Positions 17,881 through 26,077 of a stretch of DNA of 64,000 nt are shown here, in pieces. Position 1 is the stretch's first letter, and each line of letters begins with the position of its first letter. Under the pieces are notes generated by a model. It was not told the origin of the DNA. It worked only from the letters and a program-made list of their open reading frames with translations, and searched no databases. Source of the stretch: Bradyrhizobium quebecense (lineage in GTDB: Bacteria; Pseudomonadota; Alphaproteobacteria; Rhizobiales; Xanthobacteraceae); assembly GCF_013373795.3 (NCBI RefSeq), contig NZ_CP088022.1, forward strand, positions 124,001-188,000, read 5' to 3'. A program made the translations under genes and the position numbers.

Positions 17881-19077
17881 ATGCTCAACAGTCTGGATAT
17901 TGAAGGCCGCCCTGAAGACACACGGATCGTCGTTGCCATGTCGGGCGGCGTCGACTCGTCGGTGACGGCTGCGCTGTTGAAGTCGCAGGGTTATGACGTG
18001 GTCGGGATCACGCTGCAGCTCTACGATCATGGCGCGGCGACCCATCGCAAGGGTGCCTGCTGCGCCGGGCGCGACATTCACGATGCGCGCAATGTCGCCG
18101 AGCGGATCGGCATTCCGCATTACGTGCTCGATTACGAAAGCCGCTTCAAGCAATCGGTGATCGACAATTTCGCCGACAGCTACGCGCTCGGCGAGACGCC
18201 GGTGCCGTGCATCGAGTGCAACCGTTCGGTCAAGTTTCGCGATCTGCTCTCGACCGCCCGCGAGCTCGGTGCGCAGGCGCTGGCCACCGGACACTATGTC
18301 GCCTCGCGCCGGCTTGCCGACGGATCGCGCTCGCTGACTTGCGCGGCGGATGCCGATCGTGACCAGAGCTATTTCCTGTTCGCGACCACGCGCGAGCAGC
18401 TCGACTTCCTGCGCTTCCCGCTCGGCGACATGACCAAGCCGCAGACCCGCGAGCTGGCGCGGCGCTTCGATCTCGAGGTCGCCGACAAGCAGGACAGCCA
18501 GGACATCTGCTTCGTGCCGACCGGCCGCTACACCGACATCATCGGACGGCTCAAGCCGAATGCGATCGCCCCGGGCGACATCGTCGATCTCGCCGGCAAC
18601 GTCGTCGGCCAGCATCAGGGCATCGTTCATTTCACCGTCGGCCAGCGCAAGGGCCTCGGCATCGCCTCGGGCCACCCGCTCTATGTGGTCAAGCTCGACG
18701 CGGCGACGCGCCGGGTCGTGGTCGGGCCGCGCGAGGCGCTGCGGATGGATCGCATCGCGCTGCGCGACGTCAACTGGATCGGCGACGGCGCGCTGGATCG
18801 CGTGATCGGCGAGGGCATCGAGATCTATGTCCGCGTGCGGTCGACGCGCGCGCCGCAGCCGGCATGGTTGCGCGCCGCCGATGGCGGCTATGAGGTCGAG
18901 CTCGTCGCCGGTGAGGAGGGCGTGTCGCCGGGCCAGGCCTGCGTGTTCTACGACGCGGCCTCCGGGCAGGCGCGCGTGCTCGGCGGCGGCTTCATCAGAA
19001 GTGCGAGCGCGAGCCGCGTGGCGCGGGCCGCGACGCAGGATGCGATGGCGCCGCTCGCGGAAGCGATTCGCGGCTAG
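17881..19077 (+). CDS. mnmA: tRNA-specific 2-thiouridylase MnmA (TrmU)
   Basis: 398 residues. PP-loop SGGVDSSV near residue 24, catalytic cysteines in KGACCAGRD and DSQDICFVP, the tRNA-binding [11 protein letters not shown] segment, and the C-terminal [15 protein letters not shown] barrel. MnmA thiolates U34 of tRNA Lys, Glu and Gln. ATG 17881 ([11 protein letters not shown]) matches the family start better than the GTG at 17860. It is followed 25 bp later by the methyltransferase gene. Confidence 0.95.
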   Translation: MLNSLDIEGRPEDTRIVVAMSGGVDSSVTAALLKSQGYDVVGITLQLYDHGAATHRKGACCAGRDIHDARNVAERIGIPHYVLDYESRFKQSVIDNFADSYALGETPVPCIECNRSVKFRDLLSTARELGAQALATGHYVASRRLADGSRSLTCAADADRDQSYFLFATTREQLDFLRFPLGDMTKPQTRELARRFDLEVADKQDSQDICFVPTGRYTDIIGRLKPNAIAPGDIVDLAGNVVGQHQGIVHFTVGQRKGLGIASGHPLYVVKLDAATRRVVVGPREALRMDRIALRDVNWIGDGALDRVIGEGIEIYVRVRSTRAPQPAWLRAADGGYEVELVAGEEGVSPGQACVFYDAASGQARVLGGGFIRSASASRVARAATQDAMAPLAEAIRG

Positions 19078-19102
19078 ACAGAAGAAGCATCGGGGCAGGG
19101 GA

Positions 19103-19741
19103 ATGGCTGGGGACATCGACCGCGAGGGGGTCGAAAAGGCGTATGGCCGCTGGGCACCGATCTACGATCTGGTGTTCGGCAAGGTGTTCGATCAGGGCCG
19201 TCAGTCGACGATCGCGGAGGCCGACCGGATCGGCGGACGCGTGCTCGACGTCGGCGTCGGCACCGGGCTGTCGCTGTCGGAATATGCGCGCACCACAAAG
19301 CTGTGCGGCGTCGATATTTCCGAGCCGATGCTGCGGCGGGCGCTCAAGCGCGTGCGCGTGCTGGGCCTCAGCAATGTCGAGACGCTGGCGGTGATGGACG
19401 CCAAGCACCTCGCATTTCCGGATTCGTTTTTCGACGCGGTGGTCGCGCAATACGTCATCACCGCAGTGCCGGATCCCGAAGCCACGCTGGATGATTTCAT
19501 TCGCGTGCTGAAGCCGGGTGGCGAACTAATCCTGGTCAATCACATCGGCGCCGAGAGCGGCCCGCGCCGCATTTTCGAGCTCGCCTTCGCGCCGCTGGCG
19601 CGGCGGCTCGGCTGGCGTCCGGAATTTCCTTGGGAGCGGCTGACCAATTGGGCCGCCAAGCATGGCGGCGTCAGCCTTGCGGAACGCCGGCCGATGCCGC
19701 CGATGGGGCATTTCTCGCTGATCCGTTTCCGCAAATCGTGA
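19103..19741 (+). CDS. pmtA: Phosphatidylethanolamine N-methyltransferase-like SAM enzyme
   Basis: 212 residues. Class I methyltransferase: VEKAYGRWAPIYDLVFGKVF head, SAM motif I VLDVGVGTGLSL, motif II CGVDISEPMLRRA, FFDAVVAQYVITAVPDP, and LKPGGELILVNHIG. This matches the Rhodobacter-type PmtA, which methylates phosphatidylethanolamine to phosphatidylcholine. Bradyrhizobium carries several PmtA/PmtX paralogues, so the exact methylation step is uncertain. Probably cotranscribed with mnmA. Confidence 0.78.
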   Translation: MAGDIDREGVEKAYGRWAPIYDLVFGKVFDQGRQSTIAEADRIGGRVLDVGVGTGLSLSEYARTTKLCGVDISEPMLRRALKRVRVLGLSNVETLAVMDAKHLAFPDSFFDAVVAQYVITAVPDPEATLDDFIRVLKPGGELILVNHIGAESGPRRIFELAFAPLARRLGWRPEFPWERLTNWAAKHGGVSLAERRPMPPMGHFSLIRFRKS

Positions 19742-19794
19742 GACTGCGGCGATTTTGATCGGGAACATCGGCGCGTGGTCACGGTTTTCTCGTC

Positions 19795-20151
19795 ATGAGG
19801 ATCAATCGAACACTCGCGTTGTCCTGGGCCCTGATCATGGCGCCCGTCGTTGCCGCGGCGCAGGCGCCGCCGACGCCCGCTACGCCGCCGGCACAGACTG
19901 CGCCGCCGGCACCGTCGCGTGCCGCCGCGAATTGCGCGCCGCAGCAGCCTTCGCATCCGGGTGTTGCGGTTCCGGAGGGAACCACCACCGGGCAAGCTTT
20001 GGGCGACAAGCTCGCCAAATCCGACGGCGTGCTGTGTCCGCCGGCCGGCGTCGACCCTGAAATGCGTGCGCCGACCCCGCAAGGCGGCAACACACCGGTG
20101 ATTCCGCCACCTGGCAGCCCCGGCGGCGACCCCTCAGTCAGGCCAAAATAG
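19795..20151 (+). CDS. Small secreted proline-rich protein
   Basis: 118 residues: Sec signal peptide (MRINRTLALSWALIMAPVVAAAQA), a Pro/Ala/Thr-rich segment, then a conserved-looking part with two cysteines (ANCAPQQ; DGVLCPPAG) and a Pro/Gly-rich tail. Likely periplasmic. Function unknown. Confidence 0.65.
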   Translation: MRINRTLALSWALIMAPVVAAAQAPPTPATPPAQTAPPAPSRAAANCAPQQPSHPGVAVPEGTTTGQALGDKLAKSDGVLCPPAGVDPEMRAPTPQGGNTPVIPPPGSPGGDPSVRPK

Positions 20152-20190
20152 CCTCTGTCTGCAATAGTTTGCGGTCTCGTCCGGGTTTGC

Positions 20191-20219
20191 TTGACAGGCG
20201 TGCGTGCCACTCTTTATAT
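20191..20219 (+). promoter_or_regulatory. Sigma-70 promoter of tRNA-Met
   Basis: TTGACA, 17-bp spacer, TTATAT: an almost perfect housekeeping promoter. The expected start is near 20226, about 40 bp before the tRNA. Confidence 0.75.
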
Positions 20220-20267
20220 GCCGCGCGTTCGCACCCGCGGCTTGCATGCCGCCGATCGCGAGCCCAT

Positions 20268-20344
20268 GGCGGGGTAGCTCAGCTGGTTAGAGCACGGGAA
20301 TCATAATCCTGGGGTCGGGGGTTCGAGTCCCTCTCCCGCTACCA
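20268..20344 (+). tRNA. tRNA-Met (CAT), elongator type
   Basis: 77 bases including encoded CCA. Acceptor GGCGGGG/TCCCGCT, D arm GCTC..GAGC, anticodon stem CGGGA/TCCTG with loop ATCATAA (anticodon CAT), 5-base variable loop, T arm GGGGG-TTCGAGT-CCCTC. The first base pair and D loop fit elongator tRNA-Met rather than initiator tRNA. Confidence 0.95.
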
Positions 20345-20610
20345 ACGTTCCCCCCGACATAGCCATGTTCGGGAAAAGGGCGGGATTGTCGCAAAGCGCG
20401 GCAAGACGGCCCTTTATGTCGATCCGTACACTCCGATTGTCCTCGGCATTCGCTTTGGTTCCCGCACCGCCAGGCCGGCTTGGGCTGGCATGCACGATGA
20501 TGGACGCGACCAATTCGCGGATGGTCGCGTTCCGGCGGCGTGCCTGCGACGACAATGGAGTCAACGATCCGGTTCATCTCGCGCTCGATCGCCGTTCTAG
20601 CCGTGCGCAC
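20300..20610 (-). pseudogene. Decayed recombinase-like fragment abutting tRNA-Met
   Basis: On the minus strand two frames hold pieces that resemble the C-terminal part of large serine recombinases: an EREMNRIVDSIVVAG segment and, in a neighbouring frame, a VRIDIKGRLAALCDNPALFPN segment running into the tRNA 3' end. A frame change separates them. The fragment would be the relic of an element inserted at the tRNA. The likeness is weak and judged by eye; the rest of 20345-20815 shows no intact gene. Confidence 0.35.
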
Positions 20611-20815
20611 TTGGTGATCGTCTCCTTTTTAAGGCGCTCGCCGCTGCGGGCGTCGAAAGTGGAAACGGTGAATCGCATGGGGTTGACGACCATGACAGTC
20701 AGGAAGAAAAGCTCGGTGCGAGCCGAGAGTAAACCGCCCAGCCGTGGTCTTCGAATCGGTCCGGGAAATGATGACCGAGGTCGACTGCGCGGCAAGGCCG
20801 CGAGTTTCCTCTCCA

Positions 20816-20829
20816 TTGATTTACGTCAA
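20816..20829. promoter_or_regulatory. FixK/FNR box 1
   Basis: TTGA-TTTACG-TCAA, perfect half-sites; 56 bp before the cytochrome c gene at 20886. Confidence 0.8.
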
Positions 20830-20885
20830 ACTGAAGCAAGTCCATCACCGCTAGACAGATTTGTCGGAAAGCCTGGGGACGCGAT

Positions 20886-21335
20886 ATGATGACCCTTTGC
20901 CTGAAGCCGCTGATGATTGTCAGTCTGACCGTCGTTTTCGCCGCGGCAGCTCACGCTGAAGATGCCGATGTCGGCAAGGTCGAATTTCAAGCCTCGTGCG
21001 CAAGCTGCCATGGTGTGGATGGAAAGGGCAGGGGACCTGTCGCTGAGCAGCTGAAGGTGCCGCCTGCCGATTTGACGGCTTTGGCCAAGAACAACAACGG
21101 GGTCTTTCCTATAACCGCCGTTTATGAAGCCATAGATGGGCGGAGAACAATTTCCGCGCACGGCACGCATGAGATGCCGATTTGGGGGGAACGATACAAT
21201 CCCGTTAAAAGCTTGCCTCACATTGTCGATCCGGCCTACGACGCGCTCGATCCTTCCCGGGATCTGCGGGAGGTCGTCGTGCGAACACGAATCCTCGCCG
21301 TTATCGATTATCTGAACCGCATTCAGCAAAAGTAG
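20886..21335 (+). CDS. Exported monohaem cytochrome c
   Basis: 149 residues: signal peptide ending at AAAHA, haem motif CASCH near residue 42 and a distal Met candidate in HEMPIWG. Class I c-type cytochrome fold with an inserted stretch (VDPAYDALDPSRDLREV). It would carry electrons in the periplasm, plausibly to a high-affinity oxidase when oxygen is scarce. First gene of the FixK-box island, with a perfect box upstream. Starts at either of two adjacent ATGs. Confidence 0.88.
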   Translation: MMTLCLKPLMIVSLTVVFAAAAHAEDADVGKVEFQASCASCHGVDGKGRGPVAEQLKVPPADLTALAKNNNGVFPITAVYEAIDGRRTISAHGTHEMPIWGERYNPVKSLPHIVDPAYDALDPSRDLREVVVRTRILAVIDYLNRIQQK

Positions 21336-21452
21336 CGACAGTGAAGGCGTTCGGGATCGTCGTGCTGCCGATACTGCTCGGCCGCGGCGACGCGATCTCC
21401 TGCAATAGATGAGCGGCAGCCCTGTATGCGCGAAGGCGCGCCGCGCGCAACA

Positions 21453-21466
21453 TTGATCCCCATCAA
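21453..21466. promoter_or_regulatory. FixK/FNR box 2
   Basis: TTGA-TCCCCA-TCAA, perfect half-sites; 52 bp before the gene at 21519. Confidence 0.8.
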
Positions 21467-21518
21467 GGCCGCTGCGAGCAAAGTCGTTAGTGGTCATATG
21501 GACAGTGGAGGATCAACG

Positions 21519-22019
21519 ATGACCAGCATAATGCTTGACGCCCAGCAAATCCAGAACGCCCCGGCTCCCGTTCGCCTCTGGCTTGAGCAGCAGATATCGG
21601 CGGCTCTCGGTCCAAGGCCGGCACCCGGAGCGTCGTCGCCTCGCTTGGTTGCGTGCACGGAAGCCCAGGCAGCGAACCTTCTCAATCGAATTAGACAGGT
21701 GCCATTTGCTGTCGAAGTGTTCTTCGGGCTCGCCCATCCTGAGATCTCCTTCGGCGAGCCGCCGGTCGTGACGTTCCGTCTCCTCGAGCTTCGGCGTCGT
21801 GCTGGTTTGGAGAACATCACCGAGCTCCTCGAATGCCTCGACCTCATCAATCGGGCGTTCGCCGAGATGTGTGACGATCCTGCCGCGCGGTTCTGTGATT
21901 TCGATGCCGCCGGGCACTGCTCGATCCTGCCAGCCACCCAGAACAGTATCGGTGCATTGTGGAAGGCACTCATTGCGGCGGAGAGGCCTGGCGCGCTGCC
22001 AATCACCGCAGCCGAATAG
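21519..22019 (+). CDS. Hypothetical protein (166 aa)
   Basis: 166 residues, soluble, mixed helical. Central segment VPFAVEVFFGLAHPEISFGEPPVVTFRLLELRRRAGL looks structured, followed by ENITELLECLDLINRAFAEM and a Cys-bearing tail (FCDFDAAGHCSILPATQ). GGAGGA lies 6 bp before ATG 21519, and a FixK box sits at the usual distance. Not recognised. The next gene begins 17 bp later, so they form one unit. Confidence 0.7.
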   Translation: MTSIMLDAQQIQNAPAPVRLWLEQQISAALGPRPAPGASSPRLVACTEAQAANLLNRIRQVPFAVEVFFGLAHPEISFGEPPVVTFRLLELRRRAGLENITELLECLDLINRAFAEMCDDPAARFCDFDAAGHCSILPATQNSIGALWKALIAAERPGALPITAAE

Positions 22020-22036
22020 TGCAGGGCGGGCACGAG

Positions 22037-22807
22037 ATGAATCCGAAAAGGCCCTGCCGCAGGCCGCCGAGGAAGTTGGCCGGCCGCCTGTCGTCATCCA
22101 TTGTCATTATGACGTGGATGCTCCTACTGTGGCCCGGACAGGTGCGAGCAGGAGAAATCCGGGATGTGCAAACACTTGCGCCTCTGGTCGGGAAGATCAT
22201 CCAAAGTGTCGTCGGCATAAAAGCCACTACGGAGACAGCGGCGGTTTCCCGGTCGATCGACACGGGGCCCGGGCTTCCCAATGGTCCGTCTCCCACGACG
22301 AAGGATGTGTATGGTGCGGGCGTCATCATCAAGGCGGAGTCCGGATTGATCGTGACGAGCAATCATGTGGTCAGCGGCGCCAAGACACTTTCGGTCCGAT
22401 TGCCGGACGGACGCCAGCTTGACGCCAGGTTCGTGGTGGCCGACGAGCGATATGACCTGGCGATGCTGAGGATTTCGGCGTCGGGCCTGACCGCAGCTCG
22501 CATCGGTCGATCGATCGACGCAGAGCCCGGGGATTTCGTCCTTGCGGTCGGCGGCTCTTCGGGGCTCACTCAAAGCATTAGCTTCGGTATCGTCAGCGCT
22601 CTGCATCGTTCGTGGCCCGGCATCCCTTGCCAGGATCTCATTCAGACCGACGCCTTGCTGGATCGCGGCAGTGCAGGCGGGCCGCTGTTCAATCTGCGGG
22701 GCGAAGTGATCGGCATTGTTGCCGCTAGCACCGGCGAGACCGAATCCGAGCGCGCCTTTGCGATTCCCTCGGATGCCATCGATCGCCTCTTCATTAGGAT
22801 GAACTAG
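22037..22807 (+). CDS. HtrA/DegP-like trypsin-fold protein lacking the catalytic serine
   Basis: 256 residues: signal anchor or signal peptide near 20-40 (IVIMTWMLLLWPGQVRA), then a trypsin fold. Catalytic His is present (TSNHVVSGA) and catalytic Asp is present (ERYDLAML). At the nucleophile, DegP-type RGNSGG is replaced by RGSAGGPL: the serine position is Ala and a Ser precedes it. There is no PDZ domain. It may be a non-proteolytic binding protein or use the shifted Ser. It is downstream of the FixK-box gene at 21519. Confidence 0.8.
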   Translation: MNPKRPCRRPPRKLAGRLSSSIVIMTWMLLLWPGQVRAGEIRDVQTLAPLVGKIIQSVVGIKATTETAAVSRSIDTGPGLPNGPSPTTKDVYGAGVIIKAESGLIVTSNHVVSGAKTLSVRLPDGRQLDARFVVADERYDLAMLRISASGLTAARIGRSIDAEPGDFVLAVGGSSGLTQSISFGIVSALHRSWPGIPCQDLIQTDALLDRGSAGGPLFNLRGEVIGIVAASTGETESERAFAIPSDAIDRLFIRMN

Positions 22808-22890
22808 GCGTTCAGTGCGATCGTGGATCGATTTGAAGCCGTTTGATCCGCTGACTGATTGGTGGCCGCGCTGCGATCGCCGCCGAGAGA

Positions 22891-23577
22891 TTAGTAGACC
22901 ATGATCGGCGTTTCCAGCAGGTGATCGTTCACTGCGCCGACACCGGGGATTGCCTCCGCGGCAATCCGGATCGCCGTGCGCTCGGCGGCGGATGGCGCAT
23001 ATCCCCACAGGTCGACGACGCCGTTCTGTACGGTCGCGGTCAGATTGAAGGTGTGTGCCCATGGTTGCTCGCGAAGCTCGCCGAGTAATTTCTTCCTGAT
23101 AGCGGAATCGGTGGGTGATATCTCCAACTTCGGCCGGGCGCTCGCGACGGCCTGGAGCAAGTTGGCCCGGCTGACGATGCCGAGGAGGTGGCCGGCTTCA
23201 TCGACGATGGGGACACGCTTGATGCCATGGTTCTCGAGCAGCATCGCAATTTCATGTAGAGGTGTATCCGGCGCCGCGGTCACGACCTTACGGGTCATGA
23301 TGTCCGCGATCTTGACAGCATGGGACTTCACGTAGTCGGACGCCATTTGCGCGTCTCCGACCAGTAGTCGCAGCCACCACGAATACGGGCGCTCGGTGCC
23401 GGCTTCGGTCCGATGCATCAAATCGCTTTCCGTGATGATTCCGACGAGTTCGCTGTCCTTGCCCACAACAGGAACGGCGCTGATGCGGTGCTGGAGCAGC
23501 AGGGAAGCAACCCGCTGCACCGTTGCGTTGGAGTCCACCGTGATGACGGGTGACACCATGACGTCGCGCGCTTGCAT
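22891..23577 (-). CDS. CBS-pair plus BON domain protein A
   Basis: 228 residues. Two CBS repeats (MQARDVMVSPVITVDSNATVQRVASLLLQHRISAVPVV; VKIADIMTRKVVTAAPDTPLHEIAMLLENHGIKRVPIV) are joined by a YSWWLRLLVGD linker, and a BON domain follows (about 150-225; NLTATVQNGVVDLWGYAPSAAERTAIRIAAEAIPGVGAVNDHL). CBS pairs bind adenine nucleotides; BON domains bind membranes or periplasmic partners, but no signal peptide is present. Ends MVY. Divergent from the gene at 23707 across one FixK box. Confidence 0.9.
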   Translation of the reverse strand: MQARDVMVSPVITVDSNATVQRVASLLLQHRISAVPVVGKDSELVGIITESDLMHRTEAGTERPYSWWLRLLVGDAQMASDYVKSHAVKIADIMTRKVVTAAPDTPLHEIAMLLENHGIKRVPIVDEAGHLLGIVSRANLLQAVASARPKLEISPTDSAIRKKLLGELREQPWAHTFNLTATVQNGVVDLWGYAPSAAERTAIRIAAEAIPGVGAVNDHLLETPIMVY

Positions 23578-23637
23578 GATCGTGCTCTCCGTAGGCGGGA
23601 ACCTGTCACATTCTGCGGGATCTCGCGCAGGGGTGAT

Positions 23638-23651
23638 TTGACCCCGATCAA
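23638..23651. promoter_or_regulatory. FixK/FNR box 3 (divergent promoter)
   Basis: TTGA-CCCCGA-TCAA; 60 bp from the left gene (23577) and 55 bp from the right gene (23707), so it could serve both. Confidence 0.8.
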
Positions 23652-23706
23652 TCGGTCTGGAGTTCCCTGGCCGTAGAGAGGACTCGTTGAAGCGGAGGAG
23701 GTCGAG

Positions 23707-24171
23707 ATGGCCGGAATTCCAAGGAAGGCGCTCGTGTTTGTCGGAGACGGTCGCAAGGCGCTATTGCTCCGCAACGAAGGCGACGATCGGTTCCCCAACC
23801 TGAAGGCGGAGGCTGTCTTCGAAGATCAGAACCCGGCGACGCATCTGCAAGGCACGGACCGCCCCGGACACTTCGTAAAGGGGATCGTCTCCGGTCAGCG
23901 GGGAGCCGTCGAACCGACGAACTGGCACGAGCTCGAGGAGTATCGGTTCACAAGGCGGGTTGCGCGGGCTGCAGAGGCCATTGTCCGGAGTGGAAGAGCG
24001 ACGGCGCTTGTCATCGTCGCTCCACCGCGTACTCTGGCACAGCTTCGAGCGACACTCGCTCCCGATGTCAGGGGCCACATCATTGCGGAGATTCCCAAGG
24101 ATTTGACCAAGCTTCCCGTCGGGGAAATTGAAAAGCACATTGTGGAAGCGCTTGCGTCGCCCACACGATAG
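23707..24171 (+). CDS. Host-attachment family protein (release-factor-like fold)
   Basis: 154 residues matching the Host_attach family: KALVFVGDGRKALLLRNEGD start, a HLQGTDRPGHF segment, and the C-terminal ALVIVAPPRTLAQLRATL..VRGHIIAEIPKDLTKLPVGEIEKHI. Relatives are described as needed for attachment to hosts in Agrobacterium, but the fold is related to eRF1/Dom34-like release factors and the molecular role is unclear. GGAGGAGG site before ATG 23707; FixK box upstream. A distant analogue lies at 46801. Confidence 0.82.
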   Translation: MAGIPRKALVFVGDGRKALLLRNEGDDRFPNLKAEAVFEDQNPATHLQGTDRPGHFVKGIVSGQRGAVEPTNWHELEEYRFTRRVARAAEAIVRSGRATALVIVAPPRTLAQLRATLAPDVRGHIIAEIPKDLTKLPVGEIEKHIVEALASPTR

Positions 24172-24211
24172 GCACTGTGCGGCCGACAGTGTCTCAAGAG
24201 CGAGTTCAAGA

Positions 24212-24832
24212 CTAAGTTCGTCTCGTCGTATAGAACAGCCAGATTGCGACTGCGGCCAGCAACGCCGACATTATCCGCCTGATGAGCATTGTGTTTGCGC
24301 GTTTTTCGATGCTTGGCCGGATGGCGTTTGCTGAAACGACGACAGCCGAATGAATTATGGTCGCTATAGTAACGTACGCCGTCAGCAAAATCGCAGTCTG
24401 CGGAAGCAATGGCCGTGCCTCATCGATGAAGGTCGGAAAAATCGATAGATAGAAAACACCGGCCTTGGGATTGAGTAGATTGGTAATCAAGCCCCTGAGA
24501 AAGAATTTGGTGTTCGCCGTCGCTTCGATAGGTTTGGCGATCTCTTGCGGCGCATCGCGCCATCCTTGCCAGGCAAGCCAAAGCAGGTAGAGCGCGCCTC
24601 CCCAGCGAAGGACTTCGTAAAGCGGGTTGGAGGCAGCCACGATAGCTGCAAGGCCGAGCGACGATGCGATCCCAATTCCTAACAAGCCGAAGGCGACACC
24701 GGCTGTTGCGGCAAGACCGGCCCTGCGACCAGCCGACGCGGCCAGCACCGCGAGATAGCCCATGTTAGGTCCCGGTGTCAGTTCGATGAGCGTGACCGTG
24801 AGAACGAAAGCTAATAGAGAGTTTTCGCTCAT
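24212..24832 (-). CDS. LysE/RhtB-family amino-acid exporter
   Basis: 206 residues with six predicted helices. Family marks: LTPGPNMGYLAVLAASAGRRAGLAATAGVAFG at the N-terminus, LRWGGALYLLWLAWQGWR and NLLNPKAGVFYLSIFPTFI. Exports amino acids or analogues; the substrate is not predictable. A slightly imperfect FixK box lies 54 bp upstream. Confidence 0.88.
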   Translation of the reverse strand: MSENSLLAFVLTVTLIELTPGPNMGYLAVLAASAGRRAGLAATAGVAFGLLGIGIASSLGLAAIVAASNPLYEVLRWGGALYLLWLAWQGWRDAPQEIAKPIEATANTKFFLRGLITNLLNPKAGVFYLSIFPTFIDEARPLLPQTAILLTAYVTIATIIHSAVVVSANAIRPSIEKRANTMLIRRIMSALLAAVAIWLFYTTRRT

Positions 24833-24886
24833 GGCTCGATCCGTGTGCTCCCGAGGCGGGGTTGCCCTAGATATTGGTCCAATCGC

Positions 24887-24900
24887 TCGATCTGGGTCAA
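24887..24900. promoter_or_regulatory. FixK/FNR box 4 (one mismatch)
   Basis: TCGA-TCTGGG-TCAA; 54 bp before the LysE-type gene. One half-site base differs. The 330-bp gap 24833-25164 holds this, box 5 and no gene I can support. Confidence 0.55.
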
Positions 24901-25085
24901 ATATTCCCTGGTATGCCGGCTGTCTCCCGATTGCGAGCTAACATGGATGCGGCGTTGCCGAGTAGCTTTCGACGTGGGCAATCAGGGTAGCGGCCCCATC
25001 CTCGACGGCGATTCCCATATGAGCTGACAGTTCGCCGAAATGATCTTGCGGCGAAAACCAGCGGCTACAAAAGCTGCACGGCTTA

Positions 25086-25099
25086 TTGATCCAGATCAG
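25086..25099. promoter_or_regulatory. FixK/FNR box 5 (one mismatch)
   Basis: TTGA-TCCAGA-TCAG; 65 bp before the CBS gene at 25165. Confidence 0.55.
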
Positions 25100-25164
25100 C
25101 CTGGCCGTCTATTTTTGATCGATGCTGGCAGATCATCGCGTACACCAAGCTCTGGGAGTTTGCC

Positions 25165-25626
25165 ATGTTGGCTTTGGATGTCATGCGCACGTCCTTCGCG
25201 ACGATCAAACCGGGCGCGCCATTGCTCGACGCCGTTCGTCTATTGCTGGAAACTGGCCAGCGCGGCCTGCCCGTGCTCGATGGCTCAGGGGCGCTGGTCG
25301 GTGTTATCTCCGAGGGCGACTTCCTTCACCGTCGCGAACTCGGTGTGCATTGGCCAGAGGGCTTTTGGCTCGAATGGCTGCTGAGCAGAGAGGAGGGCCG
25401 GCTGGTCCGCGAGCGGACCCGGGCCCTCAGCGTCGACGCTGTGATGAGCCGCAAGCCCGTTTGCGTCGACGAACGCGCGACCGTGGATGAGATCGTTGCC
25501 GCAATGGACAATCATCAGATATCGCAGGTCATGGTTCTCCGAGATACGCGGGTCGTTGGCATCGTTGGCCGCGTGCAGCTGATCATCGCGCTTGAGCGAA
25601 TACTCGCGCGATCCGAGGGCGATTGA
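25165..25626 (+). CDS. CBS-pair protein F (no BON)
   Basis: 153 residues: two CBS motifs (MLALDVMRTSFATIKPGAPLLDAVRLLLETGQRGLPVLDGSGALVGVISEGDFLHR and ALSVDAVMSRKPVCVDERATVDEIVAAMDNHQISQVMVL) with a tryptophan-rich linker (HWPEGFWLEWLLS). It is a close paralogue of the protein at 46325, sharing the MLA.DVMR.SFATIKP start. Stand-alone CBS pairs usually sense AMP/ATP or bind partners. Probably FixK-controlled. Confidence 0.88.
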   Translation: MLALDVMRTSFATIKPGAPLLDAVRLLLETGQRGLPVLDGSGALVGVISEGDFLHRRELGVHWPEGFWLEWLLSREEGRLVRERTRALSVDAVMSRKPVCVDERATVDEIVAAMDNHQISQVMVLRDTRVVGIVGRVQLIIALERILARSEGD

Positions 25627-25785
25627 TGCAGAAGCCGCGGGCGATTGTGGGGCGTGCGAGCGATACGAGCGCGCTTCCGGCCGAGCGCAACAACAGCGAG
25701 AAGCAGCCTCGACTCGACGCACGCACGCGCCGCAGTCGCGTTGAGGGGTCCCCTCACGGAGCTGTTGATCCGCGCGCGAGGCGAT

Positions 25786-26013
25786 ATTGTCCGGAGCCGG
25801 CTCGGGTCGGCGCTCAAGTTTGCCTGGGTCGCCGACGGAAGGATAGATGCCTATCCAAGGCTGGCGCCGACTCGGGAATGGGATGTCGCCGCCGGCCACG
25901 CCATCGTGACCGCAGCGGGTGGTGCGGTCACGGACTCTCGCGGCGAGCCACTCGAATTCGGGCAGATACCGACTGGCTTTGCCATTCCTGAATTCATCGC
26001 TTGGGGCGATCCG
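25786..26013 (+). pseudogene. CysQ/inositol-monophosphatase-like C-terminal fragment
   Basis: About 76 codons resemble the end of CysQ (3'(2'),5'-bisphosphate nucleotidase): SRLGSALKFAWVADGRIDAYPR, then the family motif WDVAAGHAIVTAAGGAVT and a GFAIPEFIAWG tail. The N-terminal two-thirds, including the first metal-binding motif, are missing, and the frame upstream is unrelated. A gene relic between the CBS gene and the MFS gene. Confidence 0.65.
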
Positions 26014-26077
26014 GGCGCCATCTGCCAGCTTCGCCGAAGCTGGCGGCTTTGTTGGGAACGAAGCCCGGTCGAGCCGG

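Noticed and set aside
17875..19116. 413-codon open frame on the minus strand opposite mnmA
   Set aside because: Arg/Ala/His-rich shadow of a high-GC gene; mnmA has all family motifs.
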